From NCBI RefSeq assembly GCF_014650055.1, contig NZ_BMUF01000004.1, forward strand, positions 322,297-386,296: DNA of 64,000 nt, in the 5' to 3' direction. Origin of the DNA: Streptomyces malachitofuscus. Lineage in GTDB: Bacteria; Actinomycetota; Actinomycetes; Streptomycetales; Streptomycetaceae. This document shows, piece after piece, positions 33,553-40,409 of this stretch (position 1 is its first letter; the number at the start of each line of letters is the position of its first letter). A program made the translations under genes and the position numbers. A model generated the notes under the pieces. That model worked only from the letters and a program-made list of their open reading frames with translations. It did not search any database and was not told the origin of the DNA.

Positions 33553-34038
33553 TCACTCGACAGCGGCCAGACGTCGCCGGAGCTCCGCCTCCGAGACGTC
33601 TTCCAGATGGGTCAGGAAGACCCACATGTGACCCGAGGGATCCTTGAGGATGACGGTGCGGTCACCGTGGAACATGTCCGTCGGCGGCTGGAGGATCTCG
33701 GCACCGGCGGCCTCCGCGCGCGCCGCCAGGCTGTCGACGTCCGGGACGAACACGTGCAGCGTGACGGAGGTGCCTCCGCCGAGTGCGGCCGGCGAGGCGA
33801 AGGCGCCGGCCTCCGCCTCGTCCACGCTCGCGTCCCCCAGCATCAGCACCGATGACCCGATGGTGATCTCGGCGTGCAGAACGCCGCCGCCCGGGGCGTC
33901 GATCCGGAAGTCCTCCCGGGCACCGAACGCCCGCTGGTAGAAGTCGATCGCCGCGCGGGCGTCGTCGACCATGATGTGGGGGATCACGGCGAAGTGGTAG
34001 CGGTCGGGGATCTCGATGTCGGCACGGCGCTCGGCCAC
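33553..34038 (-). CDS. VOC family (glyoxalase/bleomycin-resistance-like) protein
   Basis: A 161-aa VOC-fold protein: HFAVIPHIMVDDARAAIDFYQRAFGAREDFRI, HAEITIGSSVLMLGDAS, TSVTLHVFVPDVDSLAARAEAAGAEILQPPTDMFHGDRTVILKDPSGHMWVFLTHLEDVS. The His and Glu of a metal site are plausible. The GTG at 34038 has GAGGAGGTCAGCC directly upstream. A SoxR/MerR-like promoter lies 50-80 bp upstream, which rules out longer starts. Redox or antibiotic stress control is likely. Confidence 0.88.
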   Translation of the reverse strand: MAERRADIEIPDRYHFAVIPHIMVDDARAAIDFYQRAFGAREDFRIDAPGGGVLHAEITIGSSVLMLGDASVDEAEAGAFASPAALGGGTSVTLHVFVPDVDSLAARAEAAGAEILQPPTDMFHGDRTVILKDPSGHMWVFLTHLEDVSEAELRRRLAAVE

Positions 34039-34088
34039 GGCTGACCTCCTCGAAAGGTACCGCCGGTCGTTCCAGCGGCTGTGGAACG

Positions 34089-34119
34089 AACCTAGAAACT
34101 CAAGTCCGCTTGAGGTCAA
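34089..34119 (-). promoter_or_regulatory. SoxR/MerR-type promoter of the VOC gene
   Basis: On the minus strand a -35 TTGACC (34114-34119) and a -10 TAGGTT (34089-34094) are spaced by 19 bp, the long spacing that MerR-family activators correct. The spacer contains a perfect dyad CTCAAG-TCCG-CTTGAG (34099-34114). This is close to the SoxR box CCTCAAG-n4-CTTGAGG; I count 14 of 18 matches to the E. coli soxS-type site. The regulator is not encoded here. Confidence 0.65.
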
Positions 34120-34293
34120 TCGCCGCCCGGTCCCGCAGGCCGGGCAAATGGAGCAGGCTTCGGGGCCGGGCGTTGCTTCTGCGCGTCACGGAAGTTGATC
34201 CGGAAGCACGGCGCACGCACGCGGCCCGGTCCCGGCCGGCCGCCGCGGAGCCGTCCCGCCCTGTTCCAGCCCCGCCCACCGGAGGCCGTAGCG

Positions 34294-34827
34294 ATGCACC
34301 ACCCCGCCCACCGTTCTCCCCGGCCGGCCGGCGCGCAGACAGCAGCGGGCCGGCCCTCGCCGGAACCACGACTGATCAGCGGCGTCTACGGACTCGTCCT
34401 CGCCAGCGCGCTGGCAGCGGCCCTCGACTCGCCGGACGAGCAGACCGACCCCGGATCGGACGCCGTCTGGGTGCTGTTCACCGCCCTGGCCGCCGCGGCG
34501 GCCCACGGCTACGCCCACGTTCTCGCGCACCGGATGTCGGCGGAGCACAGCGGCATCGGGGTCGGCCTGCGCGCCATGCTCGCCGAGTGGCCGGTCGTCG
34601 CCGCGGCCGTCCCCACCTTCGTGCTCCTGCTGTTCGCGGTGCCGTCCTGGTGGACCGAGGGCGACGCGGTGAGTACGGCACTGCTGGTCAACACGCTGCT
34701 CCTCGCGGCCGGCGGGGCGTGGACGGCGCGTCGTGCGGGCCGCGGATGGCCGGCGTCGCTCCGGGCGGCGACCGGCGACATGTTCATCGGCCTGGTGATC
34801 ATCGGGGCCAACGCCCTGATCAAGTAG
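34294..34827 (+). CDS. Membrane protein of unknown function
   Basis: A 177-aa protein with four likely membrane helices: LISGVYGLVLASALAAAL, VWVLFTALAAAAAHGYAHVLAHRM, AAAVPTFVLLLFAVPSWW and ALLVNTLLLAAGGAW, plus a final FIGLVIIGANALIK. The H-G-Y-A-H-V-L-A-H repeat of His in helix 2 is notable. GGAGG stands before the ATG at 34294. No family is recognised. Confidence 0.7.
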   Translation: MHHPAHRSPRPAGAQTAAGRPSPEPRLISGVYGLVLASALAAALDSPDEQTDPGSDAVWVLFTALAAAAAHGYAHVLAHRMSAEHSGIGVGLRAMLAEWPVVAAAVPTFVLLLFAVPSWWTEGDAVSTALLVNTLLLAAGGAWTARRAGRGWPASLRAATGDMFIGLVIIGANALIK

Positions 34828-34862
34828 CGGCGGCCATTGACGCGCCGGGACACCGTCCCTAA

Positions 34863-35033
34863 CAGCGGGTGGACTTCCACGGCCCGATCCGCGTCGGCGA
34901 GGCGGTGCAGTACACCAGCCCGCGTCTCGCCCACGGCAGCCACACCCTCCGGGTCCGGGTGACCGGGGAGCGCAACGCGCAGTCCCGAGCGGCCTTCGTG
35001 AGCATCGACCGGGCCGAGGTGTACGTGAACTGA
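34863..35033 (+). pseudogene. Remnant of a secreted enzyme's carbohydrate-binding C terminus
   Basis: The stretch from 34863 is open to the TGA at 35031-35033 and reads ...VDFHGPIRVGEAVQYTSPRL then TLRVRVTGERNAQSRAAFVS and IDRAEVYVN. This is typical of the end of a galactose-binding-like module in secreted glycoside hydrolases (GH families with C-terminal beta sandwich). It has an in-frame stop just upstream (34860-34862), no ribosome site, and starts mid-domain. It is most likely what is left after a deletion. The family identity is from memory of the motif, not a search. Confidence 0.5.
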
Positions 35034-35061
35034 CACCCCCGGCCGAGCGCGGACCGGACCC

Positions 35062-35670
35062 TCAGGACGGCACGCGGTACGTCAGATGCGTGACGAGTGT
35101 CGCCGACCGCGATGTCACCTGCTCCAGTTCGAGCGGCGGTACCCCCTCGAACAGCCGCGTGCCGGCGCCGAGCGTGAACGGCACGACGTGCAGACGCAGT
35201 TCGTCGATCAGGCCGGCGGCGAGGTACTGGTTGACGGTGGTCGCGCCGCCCGGGACCGCGACGTCGCCGTCGCCGGCCGCCGCGCGTGCCTGTGCCAGGG
35301 CCGACGCGATCCCGTCGGTGACGAAGTGGAACGTGGTGCCGCCCTTCATCGGCTGCGGCTCGCGCGCATGATGGGTGAGCACGAACACCGGCGCGTGGAA
35401 CGGTGGATCGTCGCCCCACCATCCGTTCCACGCCCGGTCCCATTCGCCGCGCACCGGCCCGAACATGTTGCGCCCCATGACGAACGCCTTGGCGGCGGCC
35501 ATCCGGTCGAGCTCGGCCCGGTTCTCGTCGGGCGTGTCGAACATCCACGCGTGCAGCCGGGCGCCCGTGCCGTCGCCGCCGTCGTCGCCGAACGGGCGGT
35601 CCTCGGTCTGGTGGTGCCCGGCCGAGTACCCGTCGACCGAGACCGTGAGGTCGCAGATCACCATGCTCAT
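35062..35670 (-). CDS. RibD C-terminal domain / dihydrofolate reductase-like protein
   Basis: A 202-aa protein with the RibD-C/YyaP pattern: MSMVICDLTVSVDGYSAG at the N terminus, AKAFVMGRNMFGPVRGEWD, PVFVLTHHAREPQPMKGGTTFHFVTDGI, GGATTVNQYLAAGLIDELRLHVVPFTLGAGTRLF and a closing SATLVTHLTYR. Proteins like this use NADPH as reductases of unknown substrates. GAGAGGA stands before the ATG at 35670. The much longer open frame (to 36984) is a GC artefact. Confidence 0.88.
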   Translation of the reverse strand: MSMVICDLTVSVDGYSAGHHQTEDRPFGDDGGDGTGARLHAWMFDTPDENRAELDRMAAAKAFVMGRNMFGPVRGEWDRAWNGWWGDDPPFHAPVFVLTHHAREPQPMKGGTTFHFVTDGIASALAQARAAAGDGDVAVPGGATTVNQYLAAGLIDELRLHVVPFTLGAGTRLFEGVPPLELEQVTSRSATLVTHLTYRVPS

Positions 35671-35762
35671 GCGTCGGTCCTCTCGCAGTGGCTTCCGTCC
35701 ACTGTCCACGGCAGGCCCGGCGTCCGCCAGGGAAACCCGAGGGCCCGTCGGATCGGCGGGGC

Positions 35763-36704
35763 TCAGTCGAAGGCGACGTCCGCTGGGCGGGACGGAACGG
35801 CGTCGAGGGCGGCGAGCGTCGCCTCGTCGAGAGCGACCTCTCCGACCGCCACGTTCGCCTTCAGATGTCCGGGGTCGGCCGTGCCGGGGATCAGCAGGAC
35901 GTTGGGGGCGTGGTGCAGCAGCCAGGCCAGACCGACCTGAGCGGGTGTGGCTCCCAGCTCCCGCGCGGCCGCGCGCACGGCGGGCTCGTCGGTCACCTTC
36001 GGCATTCCGTCGAAGGCGCCGCCCAGGGGGAAGTACGGCACCCAGGCGATTCCTTCCTCCTCGCACAGGCCGAGCAGGTCCTCGTCGGTCCTCGCGAGGA
36101 GGCTGTAGGCGTTCTGTACGCAGGCGATCCCCGCGGGCAGGGCGCGGCGCAGGACGTCGAGGGAGACGCTGCTGAGTCCGACCGCGCCGATCTTGCCCTC
36201 GTCGCGCAGCGCGGTCATGACGGCGAGCTGGTCGTCGAGGGGAACGACCTGGTCCCCTCGAGCGCGCAGTCCGGGACCGGAGTCCGTACGGCGGAGGTTG
36301 ACCAGAGGTATCCGGTCCACGCCGAGGGCCTTGAGGTTGTCCTCCACGCCCGCCCGCAACTGTTCGGGGCGCTGCGCCAGCCGGAGGGGGAACGGGCCGC
36401 CGGGGTCGGGCTCGGCGCCGACCTTGCTGACCACCATGACGTCGTCCTCGGCACGAAGGGCTTCGCGGATGACGTCGTTGACGAAGCCGTCGCCGTAGAA
36501 CTGGGCGGTGTCGATGTGGTCGATTCCCAGCTCGACGCAGCGACGCAGCAACGCGACCGCCGCCTTGCGGTCGCCGTGCAGGCGTTCCAGTTGCATCGCG
36601 CCGAAACCGATGCGGGAGACGGTGCGGCCCGCGAGCCGCCCGGAGCCGCCGGCGCGCGGCGCGCCGGATGCGGTGACCTGAGAAGAACGGGCTGGAGAAG
36701 CCAT
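35763..36704 (-). CDS. Aldo/keto reductase
   Basis: A 313-aa (alpha/beta)8 NADPH oxidoreductase. It has IGFGAMQLERLHGDR, GIDHIDTAQFYGDGFVNDVI with the catalytic Asp and Tyr, VMVVSKVG with Lys, IGAVGLSSVSLDVLRRAL, and IPGTADPGHLKANVA near the C terminus. The position usually held by the catalytic His reads LVNLRR, so an Asn replaces it; this occurs in some bacterial AKR groups. It is divergent from a TetR regulator, with two matching operators in the 86 bp between them, so it is the probable target. Confidence 0.9.
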   Translation of the reverse strand: MASPARSSQVTASGAPRAGGSGRLAGRTVSRIGFGAMQLERLHGDRKAAVALLRRCVELGIDHIDTAQFYGDGFVNDVIREALRAEDDVMVVSKVGAEPDPGGPFPLRLAQRPEQLRAGVEDNLKALGVDRIPLVNLRRTDSGPGLRARGDQVVPLDDQLAVMTALRDEGKIGAVGLSSVSLDVLRRALPAGIACVQNAYSLLARTDEDLLGLCEEEGIAWVPYFPLGGAFDGMPKVTDEPAVRAAARELGATPAQVGLAWLLHHAPNVLLIPGTADPGHLKANVAVGEVALDEATLAALDAVPSRPADVAFD

Positions 36705-36735
36705 GGGTGTGCCCTTCGTGTGGGACCATGGAACA

Positions 36736-36758
36736 GAAAACGGAGTGACTCCGTTTTC
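36736..36758. promoter_or_regulatory. TetR operator 1 (perfect 10-3-10 palindrome)
   Basis: GAAAACGGAG-TGA-CTCCGTTTTC is an exact inverted repeat between the aldo/keto reductase and TetR genes. A second, slightly imperfect copy lies 15 bp downstream. It is the natural binding site of the adjacent TetR protein. Confidence 0.8.
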
Positions 36759-36772
36759 GCAACGGTAGCACT

Positions 36773-36792
36773 AAACGGAGGTCCTCCGCTTT
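36773..36792. promoter_or_regulatory. TetR operator 2 (AAACGGAG-GTC-CTCCG-CTTT)
   Basis: Shares the half site AAACGGAG with operator 1, with one mismatch in the right half. It overlaps the TTG start of the tetR gene, so binding here would give autorepression. Confidence 0.7.
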
Positions 36793-37423
36793 GTCCGGGT
36801 CCACATCCGAGAACGAGTCCCGAACCCCTGGCCGTGGCGCGGCGGCCCGGCAACGGCCGGCGCGAGCCGACGCGCGGCGCAACCGCGACCGGCTCCTCGC
36901 CGCCGCCCGGGAGGCCTTCTCGGCGACGCCGGACGCCGTTCCGCTGGACGCGATCGCCCGTGCGGCCGGCGTCGGGATCGGCACGCTGTACCGGCACTTC
37001 CCGACCCGGGAGGCGCTGGTGGAGGCCCTCTACGCCGCCGAACTCGACGAGGTCGTCGCCGGCGCGCAGGCCCTTCTCGCGGAGCTCGAACCCGCGGCCG
37101 CCCTGCGTGCGTGGATGACCCGGTACGCGGAGTTCTTCCGGATCAAGCGCGGCATGTCCGAGACACTGCGGGCGGGCTGGGCGTCGGGCAGCATCGCCAC
37201 GCCCGCGACGCGGGAGCGCATCACGGCCACCATCGCCGAGATGCTGCGCCGTGGCGCGGAAGCCGGCTCGCTGCGCTCGGACATCGAACCCGACGACGTC
37301 ACCATGATGCTCCTCGGCATCTTCCTCTCGACCACGGCGATCGACGCGCCGGAGAGGGTCGACCCGCTGCTCGACCTGCTGGTCGACGCACTGCGCCCGG
37401 TCCCGCGTCCGGGCGGTCGCTGA
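36791..37423 (+). CDS. TetR/AcrR family transcriptional regulator
   Basis: A 210-aa repressor. The helix-turn-helix is RLLAAAREAFSATPDAVPLDAIARAAGVGIGTLYRHFPTREALVEALY at about 34-82, followed by a helical ligand-binding domain (FRIKRGMSETLRAGW, LLGIFLSTTAIDAPERVDPLLDLLVDAL). The only good start in frame is TTG at 36791, overlapping operator 2; GGAGG is 8-9 bp upstream. It likely controls itself and the divergent aldo/keto reductase. The inducer is unknown. Confidence 0.9.
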   Translation: MSGSTSENESRTPGRGAAARQRPARADARRNRDRLLAAAREAFSATPDAVPLDAIARAAGVGIGTLYRHFPTREALVEALYAAELDEVVAGAQALLAELEPAAALRAWMTRYAEFFRIKRGMSETLRAGWASGSIATPATRERITATIAEMLRRGAEAGSLRSDIEPDDVTMMLLGIFLSTTAIDAPERVDPLLDLLVDALRPVPRPGGR

Positions 37424-37521
37424 CGTCCGCCGTACGCCTCACCGCCGGCCTCCGACCGCGCACCGATCGCCGGAAGCCAGCAAGATGGACAGTGCGTGCC
37501 GGTGAACCGGGAGGTGCGGTG

Positions 37522-38505
37522 ATGCACGACGACACCGAGAACGGCGAGGCTCCCCTCGAAGCGGATGAGCCGTACGACGAGGCCGTCGTCGCGTCCGACG
37601 TGAATCCTGACGTCCATCTGGACGTACCCGTCCTGAAGGTCGACGAGATCGACCTGGACGTCGAAGATCTCCGGGCGCATGTCTCGCTGCAGGCCGAGGT
37701 GCTGGATCTGCTGAGGCTCAACGTGGGCGCCGACGTCGCCCTCGGCCGGGTCCACCTGGGCATCAGCGGAGTGGAGGCACAGGCCCGGCTCGACGTGCGT
37801 CTCGACAACGTCGCCGCGATCATCGACCGGGTGCTCACCACGCTCGACCGCAATCCGGAGATCCTGCACGAACTGGCCCGCGGTGTGGGATCCGCCGTGC
37901 GGGACGTCGGCGGCGGGGCCCGTCAGGCCGTGGGCGAGCTGGGCACGGGCGCGGGCCGTGCTGTCCAGGACGTCGGCCAGGGTGCCGGGACCGCGGTCCG
38001 GGATGTCGGCCGGGGCGCCGGCCGGGCCGTCGAGGACGTCGGTGCCGGTGCCGGGAGAACGGTCGAGGACGTGGGGTCCGGCCTGGGCTCGGCGGCCGCG
38101 GACGTCGGCCGGGGCGCCGGTCGAGCCGTTCAGGACGTGGGCGGCGGTGCCGGGCGGGTGGTGGAGGACGTCGCCGGTGAGGCGGGCCCGGCGGTCGTCG
38201 GTGAGGCCGGCCGTGCGGTGGGCGACGCCGCAGGGAGCGCGGCGGGCACGGCCGGACGCGTGACGGAAGCGGCGGGGGACGTGGTCCCGGAGGGCGGCCG
38301 CGCCGTCGAGGACGCCGAGGCCGCGACGGAGGGGACCACGCGCCGGGCCCGCGCCGTCAAACGGAGTGCGGCGCGCGGCCCCCGGGGCGAAGCGGCGCCC
38401 ACGCGAACTCCCACCGGCAGGCGCCGGGTCCGCACGGAGGACGGGGAGCCGGCCGCGCGGCCCCGTCGCCGTCGCGCTGCCGAAGAGGGGGAGGAACCGC
38501 CCTGA
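37522..38505 (+). CDS. Protein with tandem 11-residue (hendecad) repeats, LEA-like
   Basis: A 327-aa protein. Residues 1-115 form an acidic, regular N-terminal region (VHLDVPVLKVDEIDLDVEDLRAHVSLQAEVLDLLRLNVGADV). Residues 119-217 are nine tandem 11-residue repeats of the type GxGAGRAVxDV (for example GRGAGRAVEDV). The C-terminal 60 residues are Arg-rich and positively charged (RRVRTEDGEPAARPRRRR). The hendecad repeats predict a long amphipathic helix, as in LEA and some lipid-droplet proteins; a role in membrane or desiccation protection is inference. No signal peptide. GGGAGG stands upstream of the ATG at 37522. Confidence 0.8.
   Translation: MHDDTENGEAPLEADEPYDEAVVASDVNPDVHLDVPVLKVDEIDLDVEDLRAHVSLQAEVLDLLRLNVGADVALGRVHLGISGVEAQARLDVRLDNVAAIIDRVLTTLDRNPEILHELARGVGSAVRDVGGGARQAVGELGTGAGRAVQDVGQGAGTAVRDVGRGAGRAVEDVGAGAGRTVEDVGSGLGSAAADVGRGAGRAVQDVGGGAGRVVEDVAGEAGPAVVGEAGRAVGDAAGSAAGTAGRVTEAAGDVVPEGGRAVEDAEAATEGTTRRARAVKRSAARGPRGEAAPTRTPTGRRRVRTEDGEPAARPRRRRAAEEGEEPP
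37876..38172 (+). repeat. Tandem 33-bp coding repeats (nine hendecads)
   Basis: Nine 33-bp units encode residues 119-217 of the preceding protein. Protein consensus is G-x-G-A-G-R-A-V-x-D-V; the first two and the seventh units are the most divergent. The DNA is repetitive enough to allow slippage. Confidence 0.85.
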
Positions 38506-38520
38506 ACGGCCGGCGCGCCG

Positions 38521-38772
38521 GTGCCGCCGGACATCTCGTTCCGGACGACCGTCCGTGCCGAGCGCCTGCGTTTCGCCGAGGAACCCCGTACGGCCGTGCG
38601 CTTCCCCGGCACCGGTGAGCGGGAGTCGCTGAGCCGCAGCCGCCGCGACCACCTGCCCGGCGAGGTCGCCCCCGGGCGGGACTACCACGACGTCACCGTC
38701 GACTACCGTCTGCAGACCCGGCTGCTCGGGGAACCGGACCGCGCACGCGGTGACGCCGAGCAGGACGACTGA
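38521..38772 (+). CDS. Small conserved hypothetical protein
   Basis: An 83-aa protein (PPDISFRTTVRAERLRFAEE, TAVRFPGTGERESLSRSRRD, LPGEVAPGRDYHDVTVDYRL). The regular strand pattern suggests a small beta domain. From memory, similar short proteins occur in streptomycetes beside repeat proteins of the preceding type, so the two may work together. GTG start at 38521; no strong ribosome site at the right distance, so translation may be coupled to the upstream gene that ends 15 bp before. Confidence 0.65.
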   Translation: MPPDISFRTTVRAERLRFAEEPRTAVRFPGTGERESLSRSRRDHLPGEVAPGRDYHDVTVDYRLQTRLLGEPDRARGDAEQDD

Positions 38773-38782
38773 CGCGGCGGCC

Positions 38783-39517
38783 TCACGCCGGTTGCCAGAT
38801 CCGGGCGAGCAGTGGCGGCGTGAGCAGTTGCCCCGGGGGCCCCTGCCCGGCCAGGTGTCCCTCGCGGAGCAGGACGCAGATGTCGGCCGCGCGGGCGGCG
38901 TCCAGGTCGTGTGTGGCCTGAACGACGGTCACGCCTTCGGTGACCAGGTCGGCCAGCAGTGCCGCCACGCCTTCCGTGGCCTCGGGGTCGAGGCCGGTGG
39001 TCGGCTCGTCGAGGAGGAGAAGGTCCGACTCCTGGGCGAGGCCCTGGGCGATCAGGGCCCGCTGTCTCTGCCCGCCGGACAGCTCGCCCAGTTGGCGAGA
39101 GGCCAGTTCGGTGATGCCCAGGCGGTCCATCGCCGTGCCCACGATCGCACGGTCCCGCCGGGTCAGCCGGCGCCACGGGCCGCGGTCGCGCCACCGTCCC
39201 ATCTCCACGGTCTGCCGGACGGTCAACGGCAACGCGTCGCCTGCCGCGCCGCGCTGGGGGACGAAGGCCGGCGGTCGGCCACCGCCGCGGTGCAGCTCCC
39301 CGGCCGTGGGCCGGATCACGCCGGCCAGGACGCCGAGCAGGGTGGACTTCCCGCTGCCGTTCGGGCCGACGAGCGCGGTGACGGCCGACTTCGGTATCTC
39401 CGCGCTGAGTTGATGGAGAACCTCTCGCCCGGCGTAGCCCGCGGACAGCCCGCTGAAACGGACGCGGAACGTCGAGTCGTCGGAGGCGGCGAGCGGGGGG
39501 CAGGTTTTATTGAACAT
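38783..39517 (-). CDS. aztA: Zinc ABC transporter ATPase AztA
   Basis: A 244-aa ABC ATPase. Walker A is ALVGPNGSGKSTLLG near residue 48, the Q loop is FVPQRGAAG, the signature is LSGGQRQRALIAQGLAQ, Walker B is LLLLDEPTTGLD and the H loop is TVVQATHDLDAA. It powers uptake through AztB. ATG 39517 is chosen over ATG 39526: a -10 TACAAT (39525-39530, minus strand) sits 7 nt before it, so the mRNA would start at the ATG itself. The Zur-like box overlaps this start. Confidence 0.9.
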   Translation of the reverse strand: MFNKTCPPLAASDDSTFRVRFSGLSAGYAGREVLHQLSAEIPKSAVTALVGPNGSGKSTLLGVLAGVIRPTAGELHRGGGRPPAFVPQRGAAGDALPLTVRQTVEMGRWRDRGPWRRLTRRDRAIVGTAMDRLGITELASRQLGELSGGQRQRALIAQGLAQESDLLLLDEPTTGLDPEATEGVAALLADLVTEGVTVVQATHDLDAARAADICVLLREGHLAGQGPPGQLLTPPLLARIWQPA

Positions 39518-39525
39518 GATTGTCA
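39511..39525. promoter_or_regulatory. Zur-like box overlapping the aztA and aztB start regions
   Basis: TGAACATGATTGTCA matches the 15-bp streptomycete Zur consensus TGAAAATGATTTTCA at 13 of 15 positions. It covers the aztA start codon and ends 15 bp before the aztB ATG. The -10 elements TAGTGT (39529-39534, plus strand) and TACAAT (39525-39530, minus strand) adjoin it. Zinc-bound Zur would block both promoters. Confidence 0.8.
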
Positions 39526-39540
39526 TTGTAGTGTGCTCGC

Positions 39541-40395
39541 ATGGAGTGGTTGACGGGCCCCTTCGAGGCCTCCTTCGTGCAACGGGCCTTGTGGGGCGGA
39601 CTATTGGTGTCGGCGATCTGCGCCCTGGCGGGTACCTGGGTGGTGCTGAGGGGGATGGCCTTCCTCGGCGACGCCATGTCCCACGGACTGCTGCCCGGTG
39701 TGGCGCTGGCCGCGCTGCTCGGCGGCAATCTGCTGGTGGGGGCGCTGCTGAGTGCGGCCGTGATGACCGCCGGCGTCACCGCGCTGGGCCGTACTCCGCG
39801 GCTGTCCCAGGACACCGGCATCGGGCTGCTCTTCGTGGGAATGCTGTCGCTCGGCGTCATCATCGTGTCGCGTTCGCAGTCCTTCGCGGTCGATCTGACG
39901 GGCTTCCTCTTCGGTGACGTCCTGGCGGTCCGCGAGGAGGACCTGGTGCTGCTGGGCGCGGCGCTGATCCTGGCCCTCGTCGTCTCGGTCCTCGGCCATC
40001 GCCCCTTCCTGGCCCTGGCGTTCGACGAGCGCAAGGCCCGGACGCTGGGCCTGCGTCCCCGCCTGACCCACGCCGTACTGCTGGGCCTGCTGGCGCTCGC
40101 CATCGTGGCGTCCTTCCACATCGTGGGCACGCTCCTGGTGCTCGGGCTGCTCATCGCCCCGCCGGCGGCCGCGCTGCCGTGGGCCCGGAACGTGCGAGGG
40201 GTGATGGCGCTCGCCGCCCTGACCGGCGCGGTGGCCACGTTCTCCGGCCTGTTGCTGTCCTGGCATCTGCGCACCGCGGCAGGAGCGACCGTCTCGGCCC
40301 TGGCGGTCGGCCTGTTCTTCCTTTCCCGCCTGGCATCCGGCATCCGCGACCGCCACGCACGCCCGGCCGGCGTCCGCCCGGCGGCAACCGACTGA
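39541..40395 (+). CDS. aztB: Zinc ABC transporter permease AztB
   Basis: A 284-aa integral membrane protein of the ABC-3 (ZnuB/AztB) family with about eight helices. It begins MEWLTGPFEASFVQRALWGGLLVSAICALAGTWVVLRGMAFLGDAMSHGLLPGVALA, a very typical family N terminus. HIVGTLLVLGLLIAPPAAALPWARNVRG is the conserved region facing the ATPase. The plus-strand -10 TAGTGT lies 6 bp before the ATG and there is no ribosome site, so a leaderless transcript is likely. It heads an operon aztB-aztD-aztC-aztD. Confidence 0.92.
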   Translation: MEWLTGPFEASFVQRALWGGLLVSAICALAGTWVVLRGMAFLGDAMSHGLLPGVALAALLGGNLLVGALLSAAVMTAGVTALGRTPRLSQDTGIGLLFVGMLSLGVIIVSRSQSFAVDLTGFLFGDVLAVREEDLVLLGAALILALVVSVLGHRPFLALAFDERKARTLGLRPRLTHAVLLGLLALAIVASFHIVGTLLVLGLLIAPPAAALPWARNVRGVMALAALTGAVATFSGLLLSWHLRTAAGATVSALAVGLFFLSRLASGIRDRHARPAGVRPAATD

Positions 40396-40409
40396 GAAAG
40401 ACCTGACCG

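Noticed and set aside
38505..38521. Frameshift joining the hendecad-repeat gene to the 83-aa gene
   Set aside because: The repeat gene ends with a normal Arg-rich tail and stop, and the next protein has its own domain pattern, so two genes fit better.
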